Source: Micromonospora craniellae
GTDB lineage: Bacteria > Actinomycetota > Actinomycetes > Mycobacteriales > Micromonosporaceae
Direction: 5' to 3'
Length of the DNA stretch: 64,000 bases
NCBI RefSeq assembly: GCF_014764405.1
Contig: NZ_CP061725.1
Coordinates: 4,216,001 to 4,280,000, forward strand
Part shown: in pieces, positions 57,377 to 64,000 of the stretch
Layout: each line of letters starts with the position of its first letter
Numbering within the stretch: the stretch's first letter is position 1
Notes under the pieces: generated by a model
What the model was told of the DNA's origin: nothing
The model's input: only the letters and a program-made list of their open reading frames with translations
The model's database searches: none
Position numbers and translations under genes: made by a program

Positions 57377-58570
57377 TCAGGCGGGCTCGCTCGCCCGGCG
57401 TAGGCGGGTGACCGCCTCGGTGAGCACCTCGGGGCGTTTGCAGAACGCGAACCGGACCAGCCGCCGGCCGGCCTCCGGGTCGTCGTAGAAGACCTGGGTG
57501 GGTACGGCCACCACCCCGCAGCGGTCCGGCAGAGTGCGGCAGAAGTCGACGCCGTCGGCGCCGCCGAGCCCGGTGATGTCGACCGTGACGAAGTACGTTC
57601 CCTCCGGCGTGAGCACGTCGAAGCCGGCGTCGCCGAGCCCGCTGATCAACTGGTCGCGGCGGGCCTGCATGCCGGCCCGGAGGTCGGTGAAGTAGGTGTC
57701 GGGCAGGGCGAGGGCCACCGCGACGGCCGGTTGCAGCGGCGCGGCGTTGACGAAGGTGAGGAACTGCTTGACCCGGAGCACCACCGAGACCAGCGCGGCC
57801 GGGCCGCTGACCCAGCCCACCTTCCAGCCGGTGCAGGAGAAGGTCTTGCCGGCCGACGAGACGCGCAGCGTGCGCTCGCGCATCCCGGGCAGCGTGGACA
57901 GCGGGACGTGCCCGGTCGACGCGTCGGTGAAGACCAGGTGTTCGTACACCTCGTCGGTGACGGCCAACGCGTCGTGCTCCCGGCACAGCTCGGCGATCAG
58001 CGACAACTCGGCCGGGGTGAAGACCTTGCCGGTCGGGTTGTGCGGGGAGTTCAGCAGCACCAGCCGGGTACGCGGCCCGAACGCGGCCCGCAGGTCCGCC
58101 GGGTCGAAGGCGTACCGCCCGTCGTCGCCGGGCCGCAGCGTGACGGGTCGTCGGACCGCGCCGGCCAGGGTGATCGAGGCGGCGTACGAGTCGTAGTAGG
58201 GCTCGAAGCAGACCACCTCGTCGCCCGGCTCGCACAGGCCGAGGATCGCCGCCGCGATCGCCTCGGTGGCGCCCGCCGTGATCACCACCTCGCCGTCCGG
58301 GTCGTACTCCAGGTCCCAGAAGCGGCGTTGGTGTGCCGCCACGGCGGCGCGCAGCTCCGGGACGCCCGGCCCGGGCGGGTACTGGTTGCGGCCCGAGCGC
58401 AGCGCCTCGGCCGCGGCGGCCAGCATCTCGGGCGGGCCGTCGGTGTCCGGGAAACCCTGCCCGAGGTTCACCGCGCCGGTACGCACGGCCAGAGCGGACA
58501 TCTCGGCGAAGACCGTCGTTCCGAACGGGCGCATCCGGCTCACCAGCGGGTCGACATCGGTGCTCGTCAC
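57377..58570 (-). CDS. Class I/II PLP-dependent aminotransferase
   Basis: A 397-residue aminotransferase: GAVNLGQGFPDTDGPPEMLA, NQYPPGPGVPELRAAVAAHQ, VLLNSPHNPTGKVFTPAEL and the PLP-lysine motif SSAGKTFSCTGWKVGW, ending RFAFCKRPEVLTEAVTRL. It resembles the kynurenine/methionine-type and DapC-like group; the substrate cannot be read from sequence. The start is placed at GTG 58570 (VTSTDVDPL). Confidence 0.88.
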   Translation of the reverse strand: MTSTDVDPLVSRMRPFGTTVFAEMSALAVRTGAVNLGQGFPDTDGPPEMLAAAAEALRSGRNQYPPGPGVPELRAAVAAHQRRFWDLEYDPDGEVVITAGATEAIAAAILGLCEPGDEVVCFEPYYDSYAASITLAGAVRRPVTLRPGDDGRYAFDPADLRAAFGPRTRLVLLNSPHNPTGKVFTPAELSLIAELCREHDALAVTDEVYEHLVFTDASTGHVPLSTLPGMRERTLRVSSAGKTFSCTGWKVGWVSGPAALVSVVLRVKQFLTFVNAAPLQPAVAVALALPDTYFTDLRAGMQARRDQLISGLGDAGFDVLTPEGTYFVTVDITGLGGADGVDFCRTLPDRCGVVAVPTQVFYDDPEAGRRLVRFAFCKRPEVLTEAVTRLRRASEPA

Positions 58571-58726
58571 ACCGCCAGGGTACGGGTGGGTCCGGTCGTC
58601 CCGCCCCGCCCCGGCTGCGTGCGTGGTGACGCCGATCACCGATGTTGCGCTAACCGTTCAAATTCAGTGATTGTTTACCCCGCTTTCGCGCAGACATCGT
58701 GAGCGGAGCTGGTTAGGCTGCGACCC

Positions 58727-60640
58727 ATGTGTGGAATCGTGGGGTACGCCGGCGGTCGGCCGGCACTCGGCATCGTGCTCGACGGCCTGCGGCGGCTGGA
58801 GTACCGCGGCTACGACTCGGCGGGTGTCGCCGTGGTCTGCGACGGGCAACTGCTGACCGAGAAGAAGGCCGGCAAGCTGGCCAACCTGGAGAAGGTGCTC
58901 TCCGAGCGTGCCGCCGTCGACCCGGACGGCTGCGGAGCCAGCCCGCTCGGCATCGGCGACGGCACCACCGGCATCGGGCACACCCGGTGGGCCACCCACG
59001 GCGGCCCCACGGACCGCAACGCCCATCCGCACCTGTCGCCCGACGGGCGGGTCGCGGTGATCCACAACGGCATCATCGAGAATTTCGCCAAGCTCCGCGC
59101 CGAACTGGAGGACGACGGCGTCCAGTTCGCCAGCGACACCGACACCGAATGCGCCGCGCATCTGCTCGCCAAGGCACTGGCCGAGCTGCGGGCCGCCGGT
59201 CAGCCGGACGGGCCGCAGCTGCTCGCCGCCGCCATGCGGGTGGTCTGCCAGCGGCTGGAGGGCGCCTTCACGCTGCTCGCGGTGGATTCCGGGGTGCCCG
59301 GTGCCGTCGTCGGCGCGCGTCGCAACTCGCCGCTGGTGGTGGGACGCGGCAACGGGGAGAACTACCTCGCCAGCGACGTCGCCGCGTTCATCGAGCACAC
59401 CCGCGACGCGGTCGAGCTGGGCCAGGACCAGATCGTCCTGATCACCGCCGACACCATCGAGATCACCGACTTCGCCGGCCAGCCGGCCAGCGGCAAGGAC
59501 TTCCACATCGACTGGGACTCCTCGGCGGCCGAGAAGGGCGGATACGACTGGTTCATGCTCAAGGAGATCGAGGAGCAGCCCCAGGCCGTCGCCGACACGT
59601 TGCTGGGCCGGATGACCGAGACCGGCGAGATCATGCTCGACGAGGTCCGCCTCAGCGACCAGGACCTGCGTGACGTCGACAAGATCTTCATCGTCGCCTG
59701 CGGCACCGCGTACCACTCCGGTCTGGTGGCCAAGTACGCGATCGAGCACTGGACCCGGATCCCCTGCGAGGTGGAGCTGGCCAGCGAGTTCCGCTACCGC
59801 GATCCGGTGCTCGACCGGTCCACCCTGATCGTGGTGATCTCGCAGTCCGGCGAGACCATGGACACCCTGATGGCCCTGCGGCACGCCAAGGAGCAGAAGG
59901 CCCGGGTGCTGGCCATCTGCAACACCAACGGCTCCACCATTCCCCGGGAGTCCGACGCGGTGCTCTACACCCACGGCGGGCCGGAGATCGCCGTCGCCTC
60001 GACCAAGGCGTTCCTCACCCAGTTGGCCGCCTGCTATCTGATCGGCCTGCACCTGGCGCAGGTGCGGGGGGTCAAGTTCGCCGACGAGGTGGCGGCCGTC
60101 GTCGACCAGCTGCACCAGGTGCCGGACAAGCTGCGGGAGCTGCTCGGGCGGATCGAGCCGGTCCGTGAGCTGGCCCGCGAGCTGCGGTCCGAGCCGACGG
60201 TGTTGTTCATCGGGCGGCACGTCGGCTACCCGGTGGCGCTGGAGGGTGCGCTGAAGCTTAAGGAGCTGGCGTACATGCACGCCGAGGGCTTTGCCGCGGG
60301 TGAACTCAAGCACGGCCCGATCGCGCTGATCGACCAGGGCACCCCGGTGATCTGCGTGGTGCCGTCGCCGGTCGGCCGCGGGCTGCTGCACGACAAGATC
60401 GTTTCCAACATCCAGGAGGTGCGCGCCCGGGGCGCCCGCACGATCGTGATCGCCGAGGAGGGCGACGAGTCGGTCGTCCGCTACGCCGACCATCTGATCT
60501 ATGTGCCGCGCACCCCGACGCTGCTCGCCCCGCTGGTGACCACCGTGCCGTTGCAGGTGTTCGCGGCCGAGATCGCCGCCGCCCGGGGACACGACGTCGA
60601 CCAGCCGCGCAACCTGGCCAAGTCCGTCACCGTCGAGTAG
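58727..60640 (+). CDS. glmS: Glutamine-fructose-6-phosphate aminotransferase
   Basis: GlmS makes glucosamine-6-phosphate from fructose-6-phosphate and glutamine. The product is 637 residues. The N-terminal glutaminase starts with the catalytic Cys2 (MCGIVGYAGGRPALGIVLDG) and has GHTRWATHGGPTDRNAHPHL. Two SIS domains follow (FIVACGTAYHSGLVAKYAIE, ISQSGETMDTLMALR), then the C-terminal DVDQPRNLAKSVTVE. TAGGCT (58714-58719) is 7 bases before the ATG and no SD is seen, so the mRNA is probably leaderless. Confidence 0.96.
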   Translation: MCGIVGYAGGRPALGIVLDGLRRLEYRGYDSAGVAVVCDGQLLTEKKAGKLANLEKVLSERAAVDPDGCGASPLGIGDGTTGIGHTRWATHGGPTDRNAHPHLSPDGRVAVIHNGIIENFAKLRAELEDDGVQFASDTDTECAAHLLAKALAELRAAGQPDGPQLLAAAMRVVCQRLEGAFTLLAVDSGVPGAVVGARRNSPLVVGRGNGENYLASDVAAFIEHTRDAVELGQDQIVLITADTIEITDFAGQPASGKDFHIDWDSSAAEKGGYDWFMLKEIEEQPQAVADTLLGRMTETGEIMLDEVRLSDQDLRDVDKIFIVACGTAYHSGLVAKYAIEHWTRIPCEVELASEFRYRDPVLDRSTLIVVISQSGETMDTLMALRHAKEQKARVLAICNTNGSTIPRESDAVLYTHGGPEIAVASTKAFLTQLAACYLIGLHLAQVRGVKFADEVAAVVDQLHQVPDKLRELLGRIEPVRELARELRSEPTVLFIGRHVGYPVALEGALKLKELAYMHAEGFAAGELKHGPIALIDQGTPVICVVPSPVGRGLLHDKIVSNIQEVRARGARTIVIAEEGDESVVRYADHLIYVPRTPTLLAPLVTTVPLQVFAAEIAAARGHDVDQPRNLAKSVTVE

Positions 60641-60651
60641 CACGCGGACGG

Positions 60652-62265
60652 TCACCGGCCGAGCACCACCCGCGCCATGCCGTCCAGGGCAGGGTTGGCC
60701 GGATCCCAGTAGCCGGTGTGGCCGTACCGGCCACTGGGGAACGTCCGGCCTCCGAAACCCGGCTCGGCCGGGTCGCGCCCGAACCAGCGTTCGTCGCGCG
60801 GCCCGGCCAGCCAGTCGACGATCGTGCCGACCGGCGAGGCACCGAGCACCGCCTGCCGGGCCAGCTCGTCCGGTGGGCGGGTCAGCCGGATCACGTCGTC
60901 CGGCGCGGTGCTGGCCCACACCTGCTCGGGCGGTACGCGCAGCTCGGACGCGTGCCCCACACCGACGCCGGGCGAGCCGACGAAGACCAACGCGTCGGCG
61001 GCGAGCCCGTGGTCACGGGCGGCGGTGCCCACCACCAGCGAGCCGTAGCTGTGCCCGAGCACCGTCTGCCGGGCCGGTGGCCCGTCGTGAGTGGCCCGCA
61101 GTCCCTCTTGGAACCGGTGCAGCGCGTCGCCCGCACTGCGGGCCTGCCCGTCCCGGGCCGCCTCGTGCAGGAAGTCCGGGGCGTCGTAGTCCAGCCAGAG
61201 CACCGCCGAGGTCTCCTGGCCCGGTGCCAGGTCGGCGCAGCGGGCCAGCACCCGGGCCGCCCGGCCCAGCTCGCCGGTGGCGTCGTCCAGCCCGGCGGTC
61301 ATCCCCGGCACGTACGTGACCACACCGGTGGCGCGGTCCGGGTCGCCCAGCGCCACCACCGCGCGTCCCTCGCCATCCACGTCCAGCCCGAGCAGGTACG
61401 ACCGGGGCGACTCCGCCGAGTCGAGCCGGGCGGCGAGCGCGTCCAGCCCGGCCCGCGCGGCGTCGACCGCGCGCAGCCCGGCCACCTCCATCGGCCCGCG
61501 CGGCACCCGGGCCAGCAGCCGCTCCCACCGCGCACGCAACTCCTCCCGGCGTACGCCCAACAGCGACCGGTTGGCCTGGTCCCGGTCGGCCGCCGGCACC
61601 CCGTCGAGCCGACCGACCAGCTCCGGCTCGTGCAGCACCAGCCAGCGGCGTTGTGCCGTGGTCAGCCCGGCCCACCAGAGTCGTACCCGCGCCGGGTCGG
61701 TGTGCGGCGCCGGTCGGCCCGGTGGGGGCCGGGTGACCCACCCGACGGCGGCGTCCCGCGACAACTGCCCGAGTCGTCCGGCGGCCTCACGGTCGGCCGC
61801 CCCGGCCAGGTCGAGCGCGTCCCGGATGCCGGTGGCCACCGGGGCCACCGTGCCGGCCGCCCGCTCCGGCGGCACCCGCGCCGGGTCGGGGCGGACCCGG
61901 CCGGATCGGTCGATCAGCACGCCGGTGGCGGCGGCCAGCTCCACGGCCGCCGACAGCCGGGCCCGGGCCGCCGTGAGCCGGCCGGCGAACCCGGCGAGCA
62001 CCTGGTCGACCTCGACGGCGACCGGAACGAGCGCGGTCAGCTCGGTCCGCAGCCCGGCCAGCCGTGTCCCGGCCGATCCGGCGGCCCGCCCGGACCAGCC
62101 GGCGCGCAGCGCCGCCGTACCGTCGGCGAGTTCGTCGGCCCGCCGCGTGGCGAGCCCGGCCAGGCCCGCCCAAGCGGTGCCGGTGGCCCGCCAGCCAGCC
62201 GGCGCGACCGTGGAGAGCTGGACGTAGCCGGCCGTGGCCGCCCGGGGCGGCGTCGGCCCGGTCAC
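60652..62265 (-). CDS. Alpha/beta hydrolase, DUF1023 family
   Basis: A 537-residue protein. The N-terminal half is helical, with coiled-coil-like Ala/Arg-rich segments (about 35-175). The C-terminal half is a DUF1023 alpha/beta hydrolase with nucleophile elbow VLGHSYGSLVVG (Ser near residue 407), ALVFVGSPGVGVGHASEL and a late His in GRYGHTGYWD. Such proteins often sit beside small ESX/WXG-like partners in actinobacteria. The GTG start overlaps the upstream gene by 4 bases. Confidence 0.85.
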   Translation of the reverse strand: MTGPTPPRAATAGYVQLSTVAPAGWRATGTAWAGLAGLATRRADELADGTAALRAGWSGRAAGSAGTRLAGLRTELTALVPVAVEVDQVLAGFAGRLTAARARLSAAVELAAATGVLIDRSGRVRPDPARVPPERAAGTVAPVATGIRDALDLAGAADREAAGRLGQLSRDAAVGWVTRPPPGRPAPHTDPARVRLWWAGLTTAQRRWLVLHEPELVGRLDGVPAADRDQANRSLLGVRREELRARWERLLARVPRGPMEVAGLRAVDAARAGLDALAARLDSAESPRSYLLGLDVDGEGRAVVALGDPDRATGVVTYVPGMTAGLDDATGELGRAARVLARCADLAPGQETSAVLWLDYDAPDFLHEAARDGQARSAGDALHRFQEGLRATHDGPPARQTVLGHSYGSLVVGTAARDHGLAADALVFVGSPGVGVGHASELRVPPEQVWASTAPDDVIRLTRPPDELARQAVLGASPVGTIVDWLAGPRDERWFGRDPAEPGFGGRTFPSGRYGHTGYWDPANPALDGMARVVLGR

Positions 62266-62558
62266 CGGGTCACCGCGGAGAGCCGGGTGGCGGCGCGACC
62301 GTCCACCGACTCGTACGCCCCGGCGGCGGCGCGCACCGCGTCCCCGGTCTCCGCCACGTGCGCGCCGAGCCGTCCGCACCAGGTGCGTACCGAGGTCTCC
62401 AGCGCGGCGAGCGCTCCCGCCGCCGACCACTGCCGGTCCGGTGCCGCCAACCCCGGTACGCCCGCCGGCCCGTGTGCCAGCCGGTAGGCGGTGTCGCCCA
62501 GCGCCCGCCCCACCCGGTGCAGCGTCTCCGGCTGCACGGTCAACTCCTCCTGCGCCAT
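62262..62558 (-). CDS. Small helical protein (WXG100/ESX-like partner)
   Basis: A 98-residue, largely helical protein: MAQEELTVQPETLHRVGRAL, DTAYRLAHGPAGVPGL, WSAAGALAALETSVRTWCGR, HVAETGDAVRAAAGAYESVD. It lacks a clear WXG in the middle, but size, helicity and the coupled DUF1023 gene suggest an ESX-type or related partner. The 4-base overlap shows coupled translation. Confidence 0.6.
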   Translation of the reverse strand: MAQEELTVQPETLHRVGRALGDTAYRLAHGPAGVPGLAAPDRQWSAAGALAALETSVRTWCGRLGAHVAETGDAVRAAAGAYESVDGRAATRLSAVTR

Positions 62559-62730
62559 CGGCCACTCCCGCCCCTCGACTCCCGCACGGTGTAGACGCTA
62601 GGTGGGGCCGGGTGTCGTACGCGTGCCCTGTGGACGACGGCGGCAGGCGTACCCGACCGTCGTCCACAGGGGTCGCCGGGTATGTGGACAAGGGGCTATC
62701 CTGCGGCCCGCCCGCCGGTAGGGTGGCCGC

Positions 62731-62778
62731 GTGATCGTCGGCATCGATCGCGTGCGGGGCGCGGGAGACGGGGTGTGA
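62731..62778 (+). pseudogene. Possible remnant of holo-ACP synthase (acpS)
   Basis: A 15-codon frame, VIVGIDRVRGAGDGV, begins with GTG 6 bases after TAGGGT (62719-62724), a good -10 for a leaderless mRNA. The opening VIVGID matches the N-terminus of AcpS, which normally precedes nnrD in related genomes, but the body is missing. It ends 2 bases before the nnrD ATG. It may instead be a leader peptide or chance. Confidence 0.35.
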
Positions 62779-62779
62779 C

Positions 62780-64000
62780 ATGCGGCCGGTCTGGCGGGTG
62801 GCGGAGGTACGGGCGGCCGAGAAGGCACTGATGGCCGAGCTGCCTCCCGGCACGCTGATGCAGCGCGCCGCCGCCGGGCTGGCCCGCCGCTGCGCGTTGC
62901 TGCTCGCCGACCGGGGCGGGGTCTACGCGGCACCGGTCCTACTGCTCGTCGGCTCCGGCGACAACGGCGGCGACGCCCTGTACGCGGGCGCCCGGCTGGC
63001 CCGACGGGGTGTCGCCGTGTCGGCGCTGCTGCTCGACCCGGACCGCGCCCACGCGGCGGGGCTGGCCGCGTTGCGGGCCGCCGGTGGACGGGTGGTGGAC
63101 CGCCCGCCGGCAATGGTCGACCTGGTGCTCGACGGGATCGTGGGCATCGGCGGGCACGGTGGGCTGCGGGAGACCGCCGAGCAGTTGGCGGCGAGTCTGC
63201 TGCGGCACCGGGGGCGCGACGGCGGCCGGGCCACGGTGGTGGCGGTGGACGTGCCCAGCGGCGTCGAGGTGGACACCGGGGCGGTGCCGCTGACCTCGTC
63301 CGGTCGGCCGAAGGCGGTGCGGGCCGACGTGACGGTGGCCTTCGGTGCCTGGAAGCCGGCCCTGGCGGTCGGCCCCGCCGCCGCGCTGGCCGGTCAGGTG
63401 GAGCTGGTCGACATCGGGCTGCGCCCGTGGTTGCGGGGCAGTCCGGCGCTGCACGTCGTCGAGGAGTCCGACGTGGCCGACTGGTGGCCCCGGCTCGGCG
63501 CGGCCTCGGAGAAGTACACCCGGGGCGTGGTGGGGGTGGCCACCGGTTCGGCGACGTACCCGGGGGCGGGGGTGCTGTCGGTCGGCGGCGCGCTCGCCGG
63601 GCCGACCGGCCTGGTGCGCTACGCCGGGGGTGCCCGCGAGGAGGTGGTGCGCCGGTACCCGTCGGTGATCGCCACCGACCGGGTGGTCGACGCGGGCCGG
63701 GTGCAGGCGTGGGTGTGCGGCTCGGGCCTGGGGACGGACGAGCGGGCCGCAGCCGAGCTGCGGGCGGTGCTCGCCGCGCCGGTGCCGGTGGTGCTGGACG
63801 CCGACGCGCTGACCCTGCTGGTCGACGGTCGGCTCGCCGACCAGCTCCGGCGGCGCGACGCGCCCATCGTGATCACCCCACACGATCGGGAGTTCACCCG
63901 GCTCTGCGGCGAGGAGCCCGGCGCGGACCGGGTCGCCGCGACGCTGCGGCTGGCCGCCTGGATGAACGCCGTGGTGCTGCTCAAGGCGAACCGCACCGTG
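62780..64000 (+). CDS. nnrD: Bifunctional NAD(P)H-hydrate epimerase/dehydratase (5' part)
   Basis: This enzyme repairs hydrated NAD(P)H. 407 codons are present and the frame is open at the window end. The N-terminal epimerase (YjeF_N) has VAEVRAAEKALMAELPPGTL, LLVGSGDNGGDALYAGARLA and VVAVDVPSGVEVDTGAV. The C-terminal ADP-dependent dehydratase (carbohydrate-kinase fold) begins near EKYTRGVVGVATGSATYPGA and continues with VLDADALTLLVDG and ITPHDREFTRLCGE. The ATG lies 2 bases after the preceding short frame. Confidence 0.93.
   Translation, partial: MRPVWRVAEVRAAEKALMAELPPGTLMQRAAAGLARRCALLLADRGGVYAAPVLLLVGSGDNGGDALYAGARLARRGVAVSALLLDPDRAHAAGLAALRAAGGRVVDRPPAMVDLVLDGIVGIGGHGGLRETAEQLAASLLRHRGRDGGRATVVAVDVPSGVEVDTGAVPLTSSGRPKAVRADVTVAFGAWKPALAVGPAAALAGQVELVDIGLRPWLRGSPALHVVEESDVADWWPRLGAASEKYTRGVVGVATGSATYPGAGVLSVGGALAGPTGLVRYAGGAREEVVRRYPSVIATDRVVDAGRVQAWVCGSGLGTDERAAAELRAVLAAPVPVVLDADALTLLVDGRLADQLRRRDAPIVITPHDREFTRLCGEEPGADRVAATLRLAAWMNAVVLLKANRTV

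Overview
The window is about 64 kb of high-GC actinobacterial chromosome. Long S10/spc and alpha ribosomal-protein clusters, frequent GTG/TTG starts, a DUF1707 protein, a 'conservon' signalling cluster, DUF397/Scr1-type regulators and 31-bp palindromic repeats all point to Micromonosporaceae. Micromonospora or a close relative is my inference from gene content and style; no database was searched.

Layout. (1) 1-12,950: end of the spc cluster (rplX-rplE-rpsN-rpsH-rplF-rplR-rpsE-rpmD-rplO), then secY-adk-map, a DUF1707 protein, infA-rpmJ-rpsM-rpsK-rpsD-rpoA-rplQ, and truA. (2) 12,956-15,565: a membrane protein, a methyltransferase and the 5' half of an ABC-F ATPase gene. (3) 15,566-24,596: a foreign block of about 9 kb that splits the ABC-F gene. 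It carries an SpdB-like DUF2637 protein, a DUF397/Scr1 pair, several small Cys-motif proteins, a double-HTH regulator and a complete graspetide (ATP-grasp RiPP) cluster: precursor, ATP-grasp ligase and isoaspartyl-type methyltransferase. It ends in a truncated IS5-type transposase. No integrase, relaxase or replication gene is visible. (4) 24,597-26,514: the ABC-F 3' half and an aldo/keto reductase.

(5) 26,547-32,964: thiamine synthesis led by a TPP riboswitch (thiE-thiO-thiS-thiG-second thiE, then thiD-thiC). (6) 33,009-38,561: a large membrane protein and a NitT/TauT/NMT1-type ABC transporter, possibly for a thiamine precursor. (7) 38,568-44,753: a receptor-type lipoprotein divergent from a four-gene conservon (NIT-domain kinase, roadblock, DUF742, GTPase). 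(8) 44,805-54,669: assimilatory nitrate/nitrite reduction (nitrate reductase, NasB-like subunit, nirB, nirD, nnaR) behind a well-spaced GlnR-type box, then a small toxin-antitoxin-like pair and narK. (9) 54,876-64,000: rplM-rpsI, glmM, an aminotransferase, glmS, a DUF1023 hydrolase with a small partner, a possible acpS remnant and the start of nnrD.

How the genes fit together. The ribosomal, thiamine, nitrate and amino-sugar blocks are ordinary chromosome. The unusual part is the graspetide cluster carried by an inserted, apparently immobilised element. In addition, 31-bp repeat units and other short duplications have landed inside coding regions and at translationally coupled junctions (thiE/thiO, the nitrate reductase gene, the narB/nasB junction, rplF/rplR).
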